64,000 nt of DNA from Halotalea alkalilenta (GCF_001648175.1 NZ_CP015243.1:1364001-1428000); one strand, 5' to 3'. Numbered from the stretch's first letter, positions 8,101 to 16,991 are shown. The notes: generated by a model not told the origin, from the letters alone. A program made the numbers and translations.

Positions 8101-8598
8101 ATGATCGAACGTATCCGCGATCTCGAAGAGCGTGATCTCACCGCCCTCACGGCGATCTACAACGACGCGGTGGCGCATACCACGGCGATCTGGAACGAAC
8201 GCCTGGTCGACATCGACGAGCGCCGCGGCTGGCACTCCCAGCGCCTGGCCCAGGGGTTTCCCGTGCTTGCCGCGGTCGATGCGCAGGATCGGCTGCTCGG
8301 TTACGCTACCTATGGCGCCTGGCGTCCCCATGATGGCTATCGCCTCACCGTCGAGCACAGTGTCTACGTCGATGCCGCGCATCGCGGCGCGGGCATCGGC
8401 CGAACGCTGATGCTGACACTGATCGAGCGTGCCGAGGCCCAGGGCATGCATGTGATGGTCGCCGGCATCGATGCCGCCAACCATGGATCGATCGCGCTGC
8501 ACCAGCGGCTCGGCTTCGTCGAGACTGGTACCCTGCGCGAGGTCGGTACCAAGTTCGGTCGCTGGTTGGATCTCACCCTCATGCAGAAGGTGCTGTGA
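8101..8598 (+). CDS. GNAT-family N-acetyltransferase (phosphinothricin acetyltransferase-like)
   Basis: Acetyl-CoA-dependent N-acetyltransferase, 165 aa. It resembles the Pat/YncA (MnaT) group: IYNDAVAHTTAIWNE near the N-terminus, YGAWRPHDGYRLTVEHSVYV, the acetyl-CoA loop RGAGIGRTLM, and the C-terminal NHGSIALHQRLGFVETG. Relatives acetylate phosphinothricin, methionine sulfoximine or methionine sulfone. The ATG at 8101 fits the family N-terminus, although no strong ribosome binding site is visible and longer in-frame starts exist upstream. The cystine carrier gene follows after 30 bases. Confidence 0.85.
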   Translation: MIERIRDLEERDLTALTAIYNDAVAHTTAIWNERLVDIDERRGWHSQRLAQGFPVLAAVDAQDRLLGYATYGAWRPHDGYRLTVEHSVYVDAAHRGAGIGRTLMLTLIERAEAQGMHVMVAGIDAANHGSIALHQRLGFVETGTLREVGTKFGRWLDLTLMQKVL

Positions 8599-8628
8599 GC
8601 AGGCCCGTTCGGTTCACTGGAGTGCGCG

Positions 8629-10026
8629 ATGTTCCTGTTCGTCCTACCGCACCTCGCGGTTTTCCTGCTCGCCATGCTGGGGCTCTCCAAGCGCCAGCGC
8701 CGCGGTGCCTCACTGGGCCGGCTGGTGCTTGCCGGCCTGCTGCTCGGGGTGGCCTTCGGTCTCGCCCTGCAGTGGCTCTATGGCTTCGACCATCCGCTGG
8801 TCAACGACACCCTGAACTGGGTCAACGTGGTCGGCGGCGGCTATGTGCGCCTGCTGCAGATGATCGTGATGCCGTTGGTGCTGGTCTCGATCCTCGGTGC
8901 GACGGTCAAGCTTCATGATCTGAGCGCGCTGGGCAAGATCGGCTTCTCGGTGCTGGCGGTACTGATGGTGACGGTGGCGATCTCCGCGGCGATCGGCATC
9001 GCAATGGCGCAGCTGTTCGGCCTCAGTGCGCAAGGCCTTGCCCAAGGGGCGCGCGAGCTGGCCCGGGGCGACGCGTTGGTCGGGCGTGCCGACCAGCTCG
9101 GCGAGCTCAACCTGGCCCAGATGATCGTCGGCTTCATCCCGGCCAACCCCTTCGCCGAGCTGACCGGGGCCAGGCCGACCTCGATCATCAGCGTGGTGAT
9201 CTTCTCGATGCTGCTCGGGCTTGCGGCGATGCTTTTGCGTCGCGAGGAGCCGGAGGTCGGAGCGAAGGTGGTCGCCGGGATCGAACTGGTCAGCCGCTGG
9301 GTGCTGCGCCTCACGCGGATGATCATTCGGCTCACACCCTACGGGGTGATGGCGCTGATGACCCAGGTGGTGGCGACCTCCAACCTCCACGATATCCTTC
9401 AACTGATCAACTTCGTCGTCGCCTCCTACCTGGGCCTCGGCCTGATCCTGCTGGTCCATGCGCTGCTGCTGGCCCTCGGCGGCATCTCGCCGCTGCGCTT
9501 CTTCCGCAAGGTCTGGCCGGTGCTGACCTTCGCCTTCACCTCGCGCTCGAGCGCAGCGAGCATCCCGCTCAACATCGATACCCAGGTCTCACGGCTGGGC
9601 GTCGATCCTGCGATCGCCAACTTCTCCGCCTCGTTCGGCGCGACCATCGGCCAGAACGGCTGCGCCGGGCTCTATCCGGCGATGCTTGCCGTGATGATCG
9701 CGCCGACCGTGGGGGTCGATCCGATGACGCCGGGCTTCATCCTCAGCCTGATCGCGGTGGTCGCGATCTCCTCCTTCGGCATCGCCGGGGTCGGCGGTGG
9801 AGCGACCTTCGCCGCGATCATCGTGCTCTCGACCCTTGACCTGCCGATCGCACTGGCGGGGCTTTTGATCTCGATCGAACCGCTGATCGACATGGGGCGA
9901 ACCGCGATCAACGTCAATGGCTCGATGACCGCCGGGGCGCTATCGAGCCGCGTGCTCGGCCAGACCGACTGGCAGCGGTTCAATGCCGACGACGAAGCCC
10001 ACCCAGAGCCCGGTCGCCCGGCTTGA
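8629..10026 (+). CDS. tcyP: L-cystine:cation symporter of the DAACS family
   Basis: Inner-membrane carrier of 465 aa in the dicarboxylate/amino acid:cation symporter family. It matches the TcyP (YdjN) subgroup rather than GltP: WVNVVGGGYVRLLQMIVMPLVLVSI-type N-terminal half, FTSRSSAASIPLNI for the Ser-rich re-entrant loop, FSASFGATIGQNGCAG, and a second loop GIAGVGGGATFAA. The LIDMGRTAINVNGS stretch is the conserved cation/substrate site. It imports cystine, sulfocysteine or related compounds. It follows the GNAT gene closely and may be co-transcribed. Confidence 0.87.
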   Translation: MFLFVLPHLAVFLLAMLGLSKRQRRGASLGRLVLAGLLLGVAFGLALQWLYGFDHPLVNDTLNWVNVVGGGYVRLLQMIVMPLVLVSILGATVKLHDLSALGKIGFSVLAVLMVTVAISAAIGIAMAQLFGLSAQGLAQGARELARGDALVGRADQLGELNLAQMIVGFIPANPFAELTGARPTSIISVVIFSMLLGLAAMLLRREEPEVGAKVVAGIELVSRWVLRLTRMIIRLTPYGVMALMTQVVATSNLHDILQLINFVVASYLGLGLILLVHALLLALGGISPLRFFRKVWPVLTFAFTSRSSAASIPLNIDTQVSRLGVDPAIANFSASFGATIGQNGCAGLYPAMLAVMIAPTVGVDPMTPGFILSLIAVVAISSFGIAGVGGGATFAAIIVLSTLDLPIALAGLLISIEPLIDMGRTAINVNGSMTAGALSSRVLGQTDWQRFNADDEAHPEPGRPA

Positions 10027-10137
10027 AAAGAGGGCCATCGAATGGGGCGGCGAGTAGTTCAGCTGAGGTGGTAATAGATAGGGTTTCGGTAACGGAACTG
10101 GAGTTCGAGGCCTCCCGTTCCCACAGAGGATGCAACC

Positions 10138-10458
10138 ATGTTCGATCCGGCGTTCTGGGCGCTTTTTTTCGCCGCCGCCCTGGTGATCAACCTCACACCT
10201 GGGCCCGACATGCTCTATCTGCTCGGCAAGAGCTGCGTCCAGGGACGACGCATCGGGCTATGGGCCGCCGCCGGCCTGTGGTGCGGCACGCTGTTCCATG
10301 TCAGTGCGGCGGCGGTCGGTCTCTCTGCGCTGCTAGTCGCCTCGAGCACCCTGTTCACGCTGCTCGGCGCGGCCTATCTCTGCTGGCTCGATCGGCTGCT
10401 CGGTGCGATGTTCATCGGCCTCGGTGTGCGTCTGCTTTCCGCTGGCCAGAGGAGCTAG
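10138..10458 (+). pseudogene. LysE/RhtB-type exporter with internal deletion
   Basis: The first 81 residues are a normal LysE/RhtB N-terminus (FFAAALVINLTPGPDMLYLL, LGAAYL). They run directly into CWLDRLLGAMFIGLGVRL, which is how the C-terminal helix of these proteins ends. About 100 central residues are missing, leaving 106 aa against the usual 200-210. The start has a good AGAGGA site. With half the membrane helices gone it is unlikely to transport. Its TAG stop overlaps the stop of the opposing racemase-like remnant. Confidence 0.75.
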
Positions 10459-10664
10459 CGGCGCGGGGCCTGCGCCATCGCTTCGACCACTTCGGCATCG
10501 ATCGGACCATCGACCACCACGCGAGCAACGCGCGCCTTTTCGGCGCGCGCATAGAGCCCCAGCCCGCCGAGCGTATCGGGATGACCGATGTCCCCCGGCG
10601 GGCGAGGGAAGCGGGTCGCCAGCATGATCACCCCGATCGGGGTGGTCGCGGGCAACGATGTCAC
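10455..10664 (-). pseudogene. Truncated Asp/Glu racemase-family gene
   Basis: The 69 codons open with IGVIMLATRFPRPPGDIGHP, the hallmark N-terminus of Asp/Glu/hydantoin racemase-like proteins, and continue with ARVARVVVDGPIDAE before a TAG. Family members are about 220-240 aa, so roughly two thirds are missing, including both catalytic Cys regions. The GTG start overlaps the stop of the M20 hydrolase gene (GTGA), so it was once translationally coupled to it. The 3' end merges with the opposing truncated LysE gene. Confidence 0.65.
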
Positions 10665-11836
10665 CCGAGATAGCGCTCGACCAGCTTGACCCAGTAGGCC
10701 GCGCCGACGGGCAGGATCTCATCGTTGAAGTTGTAGCCGGGGTTGTGCAGCGAAGCGCTGTCGCCGTTGCCGACGAACAGGTAGCAACCGGGCACCTTCT
10801 CGAGCATGTAGGCGAAGTCCTCGCTGGCGGTGATCGGCTCGAAGCCGGCTTCGATCGCATCCTCGCCGAAATGCTCGAGCGCCACTTCGCGGGCCAGCTG
10901 GGTCTCGCTGGTATGGTTCACCAGCACCGGATAGCCACGCTGGTAGTCGATCAGCGCCTCGGCACCGAAGCTTTGCGCCTGGGCCTTGCTGATCTCGATG
11001 ATCCGGCGTTCGAGCAGGTCGCGGACCTGGTTGGAAAACGCCCGTATGGTCAGTTTCAGCTCCACGCTGTCGGGGATCACGTTGCTGACCGTGCCGCCCT
11101 GGATGCTGCCGATCGTCACCACGCCGGTCTCGAGCGGTGCTACGTTGCGCGAGACCACGCTCTGCAGCGCCATTACCAGCGAGGCGGCCGCGACCACCGG
11201 GTCCACCGAGAGCTGGGGCACTGCGCCGTGGCCGCCGCGGCCCTGGACTCGAATGATCGCGGTGTCGGAGGAGGCCATGGTCGGCCCCTCGACGAAGCAG
11301 AGCTTGCCGGCCGGTACGCCGGGCATGTTGTGCAGGCCGAAGATCGCATCGCAAGGGAAGCGTTCGAACAGTCCCTCCTCGAGCATCTTCAAAGCACCGG
11401 CCAGGCTCTCCTCGGCGGGCTGGAAGATCACGCGCAGGGTGCCGTCGAACTCGCCGTGCTCAGCGAGATAGCGCGCCGCGGTGAGCAGGGTGGTGGTATG
11501 GCCGTCATGGCCGCAGGCGTGCATCACGCCCGGATTGCGGCTGGCGTAGGGCAGCCCGGTGGTTTCCTCGATCGGCAGCGCGTCCATGTCGGCGCGCAGC
11601 CCGATCACGGCGCCGCCGTTGCCGCGCTTCAGGGTGCCGACCACCCCGGTGCCGCCGAGCCCGCGATCGACCTCGAAGCCCCATTGCTCGAGCCGCTCGG
11701 CGACCAGGTCGCTGGTGCGATGCTCGTGGTAGCCGAGCTCGGGGTGGGTATGGATGTCGCGGCGCAGCGAGACCATTTCGGGAAGGTACTCCTGGATGCG
11801 TGCGCGTACGGGATCGGGTTGGGTGGGAAGGGACAT
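10661..11836 (-). CDS. M20-family amidohydrolase (HipO-like)
   Basis: Zinc or manganese dependent amidohydrolase of 391 aa in the hippurate hydrolase/IAA-amino acid hydrolase group. Metal-binding parts are HACGHDGH, RADMDALP and PAEESLAG; the dimerisation domain begins at GRGGHGAVPQLSVDP. The C-terminal NPGYNFNDEILP supplies the last His-containing region nearby (SLHNPGY). It should cleave N-acyl amino acids in the cytoplasm. Downstream is a ruined racemase-like gene that overlapped its stop codon, and upstream on the same strand is an MFS carrier, so the three probably formed one uptake and hydrolysis operon. Confidence 0.9.
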   Translation of the reverse strand: MSLPTQPDPVRARIQEYLPEMVSLRRDIHTHPELGYHEHRTSDLVAERLEQWGFEVDRGLGGTGVVGTLKRGNGGAVIGLRADMDALPIEETTGLPYASRNPGVMHACGHDGHTTTLLTAARYLAEHGEFDGTLRVIFQPAEESLAGALKMLEEGLFERFPCDAIFGLHNMPGVPAGKLCFVEGPTMASSDTAIIRVQGRGGHGAVPQLSVDPVVAAASLVMALQSVVSRNVAPLETGVVTIGSIQGGTVSNVIPDSVELKLTIRAFSNQVRDLLERRIIEISKAQAQSFGAEALIDYQRGYPVLVNHTSETQLAREVALEHFGEDAIEAGFEPITASEDFAYMLEKVPGCYLFVGNGDSASLHNPGYNFNDEILPVGAAYWVKLVERYLG

Positions 11837-11865
11837 GCTCGCTCCTAATGCTTGGTGTTATTGGT

Positions 11866-13173
11866 TCAGTCGAAATGGCGTTCGCGGAAAGTGGCGAAGG
11901 CGGCAAGGCTGATCAGCAGCATGACGATAAGGTACCACGCTGGAGACATAGGATTGCCAGTGACTTCGAGCAGCCAGGTGACCACGAACTGCGCGGTACC
12001 GCCGAACAGTGCGACGCCGAGTGCGTAGGTCATCGCCATCCCGGTGGCGCGTACCGGACGAGGCAGCGCCTCGATGATCAACAAAAGCCCAGCGGTCATG
12101 TTGAACCCCATCGCGGCGACCAGGATCAGTCGGCTGATCATCGCCAGCCACAGGGTGGCGGGATCGGCGAGCAGCACGAAGGTCGGGTAGACGAGCACGA
12201 TCGCGACCAGCAGCGACCCGATGGCCAAGCGCTTGTGCTGACGCAGGCGATCCAGCGCGAGCCCGGCGACCAGGGCTGAAATGATCAGCATCAGGCTGGT
12301 GAGCACGCTCATCAGGTAGGCGGTGGTGGGCGACAAATGGGAGACCCGGGTCATGTAGGTCGGCATGTAGAAGAGAATGATGTAGGTCAGGAGCGTCGCT
12401 GCCATGATGATCGCAAGGCCGAGCACGAACTGGCGCAGATGCTCGCGCAGGAAGATCGAGACCGGGTTACGGGCCGCAGCACCGCCGTGGCGCTGGGCCT
12501 CGTGGCCGCTGTAGGTCTCCTCGACCTTGCGGCGGATGTAGAGGCCGACCGGGATGATCGCGAGCCCGACCAGAAACGGCAGCCGCCAGCCCCAAGCGTG
12601 CAGCGCCTCTTGCGACAGTGTGCTGGTGAGCAGCGCGCCGCAGGCGGCGCCGAGCAGCGAGCTGGTCCCTTGGCTGATCACCTGCCAGCTGACGTAGAAG
12701 CCGCGGTTGTGGCTGCCGGCCGATTCCATCAGCAGCGCCGTCGACGCGCCGATCTCACCGCCGGCGGAGAACCCTTGCAGAAGCCGCCCGGCGAGAATCA
12801 AAAGCGGTGCGAAGATGCCGATCTGGGCGTGGGTTGGGGCCAGCGCGATCATCGCCGTGCCGAGCCCCATCAGCGTGATGGTCAAAAGCATCGCCGCCTT
12901 GCGCCCGGCACGGTCGGCGTAGGCGCCGAGCACCATGCTGCCGAGCGGGCGCATGACGAAGCCGACCCCGAACACCCCGACCGCCATCAGCAGAGAGCCA
13001 TAGGGGGTCTCGGAGGGAAAGTAGAGCGCGCCGATGATCGAAGCGAAGAAGCTGAATACGGTGAAGTCGAACATCTCGAGGCCGTTGCCGAGGCTTGCGG
13101 CAATGATCAGCTTGGCACGGGAGAGCTGGCGTGGTGCTGCGCCGGCGTCCGACCGCTGGGCGAGTTGGGACAT
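11866..13173 (-). CDS. MFS transporter, metabolite:proton symporter (MHS) type
   Basis: Inner-membrane carrier of 435 aa with 12 predicted spans. The MHS subfamily is indicated by LGNGLEMFDFTVFSFFA at span 1, the loop 2-3 motif GAYADRAGRK, and GRLLQGFSAGGEIG at span 4. Relatives carry citrate, alpha-ketoglutarate, shikimate or proline/betaine. It ends 29 bases before the M20 amidohydrolase on the same strand, so it probably imports that enzyme's substrate. The exact substrate cannot be read from sequence. Confidence 0.87.
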   Translation of the reverse strand: MSQLAQRSDAGAAPRQLSRAKLIIAASLGNGLEMFDFTVFSFFASIIGALYFPSETPYGSLLMAVGVFGVGFVMRPLGSMVLGAYADRAGRKAAMLLTITLMGLGTAMIALAPTHAQIGIFAPLLILAGRLLQGFSAGGEIGASTALLMESAGSHNRGFYVSWQVISQGTSSLLGAACGALLTSTLSQEALHAWGWRLPFLVGLAIIPVGLYIRRKVEETYSGHEAQRHGGAAARNPVSIFLREHLRQFVLGLAIIMAATLLTYIILFYMPTYMTRVSHLSPTTAYLMSVLTSLMLIISALVAGLALDRLRQHKRLAIGSLLVAIVLVYPTFVLLADPATLWLAMISRLILVAAMGFNMTAGLLLIIEALPRPVRATGMAMTYALGVALFGGTAQFVVTWLLEVTGNPMSPAWYLIVMLLISLAAFATFRERHFD

Positions 13174-13390
13174 GAAACGGCTCCGATTGTCGGTGGCGAG
13201 CCCGGCTGTCGAGGGCGGAATTTGGTTAAGTTTGGAAACAGCCTTGGTTCGACCTTAATCGGTTGCGGCGAGGGAGGGAAGAGGCCCGCCCGGCCTGCGT
13301 AGCGTGGTGCTCACCTGCTGGTGCATTTGTGCGAGGATAGCGGCTCAGCGCCCCATCAAGAGGGCGCCTTGGCGAGAGAGTAATCTTCTT

Positions 13391-13906
13391 ATGGACACCC
13401 CCAGGCATGAACTCACCATGTCGGTGCTGATGACCCCCGATCTGGCCAACTTCTCCGGCAAGGTACACGGGGGAGCGCTGCTCAAGTACCTCGATGAAGT
13501 CGCCTACGCTTGCGCTGCGCGCTGGGCCCAGAGCTACGTGGTGACGCTCTCGGTCGACCAGGTGATCTTTCGCCAGCCGATCCATGTCGGCGAGCTGGTC
13601 ACCTTTCTCGCCGCGGTCAACTACACCGGGCGCAGTTCGATGGAAATCGGCATCAAGGTGATCGCCGAGGATTTTCGCCAGGGCGTGGTGCGCCATACCA
13701 ACAGCTGCTACTTCACCATGGTGGCGGTGGACGATGACGGGCGCCCGATGGCGGTGCCGGCGCTTTCTCCGGTCACCAAGATTGGCCGCCAGCGCTTCGA
13801 GTCGGGGCGCCGGCGGCGCGAACTCCGCCGTGAGATGGAGGCGCGCTTCAGGGCGATTCGAAATGCGGAGGGCGAACAGCCCGATCACCCTGCTCAGGAG
13901 CACTGA
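13391..13906 (+). CDS. Acyl-CoA thioesterase (hotdog fold)
   Basis: Hotdog-fold thioesterase of 171 aa, BACH/YciA type, hydrolysing acyl-CoA to free acid and CoA. The core reads FSGKVHGGALLKYLDEVAY with the conserved Asp, followed by VTLSVDQVIFRQPIHVGEL and SSMEIGIKVIAED. The ATG at 13391 gives the family start; an upstream extension is not conserved. The last 59 bases overlap the 3' end of mtfA on the opposite strand, and the basic, Arg-rich tail (SGRRRRELRREME) lies in that part. Confidence 0.88.
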   Translation: MDTPRHELTMSVLMTPDLANFSGKVHGGALLKYLDEVAYACAARWAQSYVVTLSVDQVIFRQPIHVGELVTFLAAVNYTGRSSMEIGIKVIAEDFRQGVVRHTNSCYFTMVAVDDDGRPMAVPALSPVTKIGRQRFESGRRRRELRREMEARFRAIRNAEGEQPDHPAQEH

Positions 13907-14642
13907 GCGACTCGAAGGCCCGCAGGCGCGGCAGTGGATCCTGGCCGTAGTAGCGCGACAGCAGCGTATAGAGGTCGGGGTAGGCCTCGGCGAGGATGTC
14001 CGGCGCGGTGAAGAAGTATTCACTGCAGACCGCGAAGCACTCGCCCGGATGGCTCGCCGCGTAGTCGTCGATCGGGGTCGGTTCGTCGTGTGCGAGGCGA
14101 TCGTTGAGGTCCTGCCACACCACGCTGAACACCTGGTGCCAGGTTTTCGCCGAAAGGCCCGGCGGCAGCGGTGGCAGGCCGTCGACGTCCTCGGAGTTGC
14201 CCATGTCGAGCTTGTGGCAGAATTCGTGGATGATCACGTTGAAGCCGCTCCACTCGCCGCTGTGCTCGACATCAGCCAGCGACACCACTACAGGCCCCTG
14301 GTAGGAGGTCTCGCCCACCCGTTCGTCGACGTACTCATGGGTCACGCCATACTCGTCGACTTCGACCACTTCGCGGGTGAAGGCATCCGGTACCACCACC
14401 ACCTCATGCACATTGGCGAAGGCTGACTCACCGTCCTCCCAGCCAAGCGCGAGCAGGGCGATCTGCGCGCTCAGGCGCAGCCGTTCGGCGAGCGGCCAAT
14501 CGGTGCCATCCACCGGCAGGGTGAGCCGCAGTTCGTGCAGCAGCCGCCAGGCGCGCTTGCCGAGCAGCGCGCGCTGGGTTTCGTCGAGCCCATGGGCGAT
14601 CGGCAGCTGGTCGACGACCTCGCGCCACAGCCGCTCGGGCAA
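13848..14642 (-). CDS. mtfA: MtfA-type zinc peptidase
   Basis: M90-family metallopeptidase; in E. coli MtfA binds the glucose repressor Mlc and has aminopeptidase activity. The zinc motif is HEFCHKLD, with DYAASHPGECFAVCSEYFF as the second conserved block and YYGQDPLPRL near the end. The annotated start is the TTG at 14642, but the frame stays open upstream and encodes WLSDLKWRHTRQRHP, which resembles the usual family N-terminus. No ATG or GTG lies there; an ATC at 14693 has AGGA a suitable distance upstream. The true start is therefore unsettled. The 3' end overlaps the thioesterase gene. Confidence 0.85.
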   Translation of the reverse strand: MPERLWREVVDQLPIAHGLDETQRALLGKRAWRLLHELRLTLPVDGTDWPLAERLRLSAQIALLALGWEDGESAFANVHEVVVVPDAFTREVVEVDEYGVTHEYVDERVGETSYQGPVVVSLADVEHSGEWSGFNVIIHEFCHKLDMGNSEDVDGLPPLPPGLSAKTWHQVFSVVWQDLNDRLAHDEPTPIDDYAASHPGECFAVCSEYFFTAPDILAEAYPDLYTLLSRYYGQDPLPRLRAFESLSAPEQGDRAVRPPHFESP

Positions 14643-14814
14643 GGGATGACGTTGGCGAGTGTGCCGCCACTTGAGATCCGACAGCCAGCCGATGGTCCTG
14701 TTCCTCGAAACGCAGTTAGGGATACGCCTGAAAGTGCGCGCGCCCTGAGGATAACCAGCGGCTCGAACGGTGTCAGCCCATCGGCGCTGAATGACGCTTG
14801 GGCGGGGGCTAACA

Positions 14815-14846
14815 GCACAGAGCGCGCCCGAGGGCGCGCTCTGTGC
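14815..14846. terminator. Strong hairpin downstream of small lipoprotein gene
   Basis: Fifteen-base perfect arms (14815-14829 and 14832-14846), with GCACAGAGCGCGCCC on the left and a two-base apex. It lies 18 bases past the lipoprotein stop on the minus strand. A U-tract is weak, so it could also stabilise the 3' end of the mRNA. Confidence 0.65.
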
Positions 14847-14863
14847 GACTGGTTGGTATTCGC

Positions 14864-15064
14864 TCAGTCATCCATCCAGCCGCGGCCTTTCATGCAGTCG
14901 TCGAAGGTATCGCTGTCGTCGGCCTGGTTGGCCATCACTCGGCATTCGGCCTGATCGCTATAGCGGTCGGCATCGGTGCCGTCGGGTTTTTGCCAGTCGG
15001 TGGCGCAGCCGGCGACGAGCAGAGTGGAAAACAGCGCAGCTGTGGTGAAAACGAGAGATTTCAT
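14864..15064 (-). CDS. Small putative lipoprotein
   Basis: Protein of 66 aa with a clear lipoprotein signal: MKSLVFTTAALFSTLLVAGC, lipidated Cys at residue 20. The mature part is only 46 residues, acidic, with two further Cys (AECRVM and DDCMKGRGW) that could form a disulfide. The GRGW ending recalls small cell-envelope lipoproteins seen in gammaproteobacteria, but no function is recognised. GGAATC precedes the ATG and a strong hairpin follows, so it is probably a single-gene unit. Confidence 0.75.
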   Translation of the reverse strand: MKSLVFTTAALFSTLLVAGCATDWQKPDGTDADRYSDQAECRVMANQADDSDTFDDCMKGRGWMDD

Positions 15065-15260
15065 ACGGTCCGATTCCTTTCATCACGATCTGGCGGAAGC
15101 GCCCCGATGCCCAGCGGGCACCGCGAGCGGTACCAGATCATCCTAGATCGTCCGGATCAAAGCGCCACTCGCTTCTCGATACGCATTGTAAGCAAAGCGC
15201 TCTTGCGTATTGCCCCGTGTTCCTTGGTAAGCATGCCTTTCCCGGCGCGTCGGTTCGGGG

Positions 15261-16814
15261 TCAGCCCTGGCCGCCGGACTTCAGCGACCAGTCGCGCAGG
15301 CGCAAATCGAACAGATCCTTGCGCCGGTCTTTCAAGTTGGTCACCGAGCCTTCGCTGCGCACGACCTTGAGCCGTCGCAGGTCGAGATCCGAGAACATCA
15401 GCATCTCGGTGTTCGGCGTGGTCTCCGACATCACCGCGTCGTGGGGGAAGGCGAAGTCCGAGGGTGAAAACACCGACGACTGCGCGTACTGCACGTCGAG
15501 GTTCTCGATCGATGGCACGTTACCGACGCTGCCGCAGACCACGACGTAGCATTCGTTCTCGATCGCCCGCGCCTGGGCGCAGTGGCGCACCCGAAGGTAG
15601 CTGTTCTTGGTGTCGGTCCAGAACGGCACGAAGAGAATGTCCATCTCCTGTTCGGCCAGCAGTCGCGCAAGCTCGGGGAACTCGACGTCATAGCAGATCA
15701 GGATGCCGATGCGTCCGGCATCGGTGTCGAACACGGTGAGCGAGTCGCCGCCCTCGATCACCCAGTCGCGACGCTCCTGCGGCGTGATGTGAAGCTTGGG
15801 CTGGCGGTCGATGGATCCATCGCGGCGGCACAGGTAGGCGACATTGTAGAGCCGGCCATCCTCGCCCTGCTCGATCATCGACCCGGCGATGATGTTGATG
15901 TTGTAGGAGACCGCCATCCGCGAGATCTCCTCCTTGAAGCGCGCAGTGAAGCCGGCGAGGAAGCGAATCGCCTGGACTTGGTCCGACTGGTCGGTAAGCC
16001 CCATCAAGGGAGTGTTGAAGAGCTCCGGCAGCACCGCGAAGTCGCTTTGGTAGTCGGAGATCGCATCGACGTAGAACTCGACCTGCTGGAGCACCTGTTC
16101 GACCGAGGCGAACTCGCGCATCTGCCATTGCACTGCGCCCACCCGCACTTCCTGCTTGCGCCAAGCGAGTACCGACTCGGCCGGCTCGAAGAGAATGTTG
16201 TTCCACTCGAGCAGCGTGGCGTAGCCCATCGAGTGCTCGTCCTCGGGCAGGTACTTGCGCAACAACCGCTTGACCAGGAAGTCGTTGGCCAGCTGGAAGG
16301 AGAGGATCGGGTCATGGATCTCCTTGCGCGAGACCTTGTCGATGTACTCGGTCGGCGAGAGCTCGTCGGCGTAGCGGTGATAGCCGGGAATTCGCCCGCC
16401 GGCGAGGATCGCGCGCAGGTTGAGCGAGCGGCAGAGGTCCTTGCGCGCCTCGTAAAGCCGCCGGCCGAGGCGGTAGCCGCGATAGTCGGGATGGATCAGG
16501 ACATCGAGGCCATAGAGCGTGTCGCCCTGGGGAGCATTGAGGATGATGTCGCGATGGCCGATCAGATCATCGTACTTGTGCGGATTCGAGAACACGTCGT
16601 AGTCGACTCGCACGGTCAGCGCCATGCCGACCAGCCGGCCATCGTCCTCGATGGCGAGCTGGCCGTCGGGGAACTCGCCGATCAGCCGGTCGATGGTGAG
16701 TTTCGACCAAGCCCCGCCGATATCCTCGTAGACCGCATCCATCAGCGCTTTGAGCTGTGGATAGTCGCCGGACTCGAGGTTGCGGATGTTGAGATGCAGG
16801 GCTTCTTTCGACAT
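15261..16814 (-). CDS. Fused GNAT acetyltransferase / carbon-nitrogen hydrolase
   Basis: Two-domain protein of 517 aa. Residues about 8-215 are a GNAT acetyltransferase (GLDVLIHPDYRGYRLGRRLYEARKDL is in the acetyl-CoA region, shown in pieces: HPDYRGYRLGRRLY). Residues about 225-505 are a nitrilase-superfamily amidase with the triad Glu in LPELFNTP, Lys in PKLHITPQE and Cys in GILICYDVEFPE. This architecture is known as the Rim1-like nitrilase group but its reaction is not established. The ATG at 16814 gives the family start; longer in-frame codons are not conserved. No partner gene is apparent. Confidence 0.87.
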   Translation of the reverse strand: MSKEALHLNIRNLESGDYPQLKALMDAVYEDIGGAWSKLTIDRLIGEFPDGQLAIEDDGRLVGMALTVRVDYDVFSNPHKYDDLIGHRDIILNAPQGDTLYGLDVLIHPDYRGYRLGRRLYEARKDLCRSLNLRAILAGGRIPGYHRYADELSPTEYIDKVSRKEIHDPILSFQLANDFLVKRLLRKYLPEDEHSMGYATLLEWNNILFEPAESVLAWRKQEVRVGAVQWQMREFASVEQVLQQVEFYVDAISDYQSDFAVLPELFNTPLMGLTDQSDQVQAIRFLAGFTARFKEEISRMAVSYNINIIAGSMIEQGEDGRLYNVAYLCRRDGSIDRQPKLHITPQERRDWVIEGGDSLTVFDTDAGRIGILICYDVEFPELARLLAEQEMDILFVPFWTDTKNSYLRVRHCAQARAIENECYVVVCGSVGNVPSIENLDVQYAQSSVFSPSDFAFPHDAVMSETTPNTEMLMFSDLDLRRLKVVRSEGSVTNLKDRRKDLFDLRLRDWSLKSGGQG

Positions 16815-16991
16815 GGATGAGTCCAGGGGAGGGTGGGTGGAATCGGTTTGGAGTCTAGCACGGCGCCCGAAGTTCACCGCGGCGAACGGCGTCGCGCAAT
16901 GGCCCAGGGCCGCTACACTGAGGTCAAGCGCGAACGAGATTCGCCTACGATGGACGGCGGACCCGCGTGGCTCGCCAGGAGGAAGTTGGAG

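Noticed and set aside
15582..16820. Antisense frame opposite the GNAT-nitrilase fusion.
   Set aside because: A shadow of the true gene with no recognisable domain.
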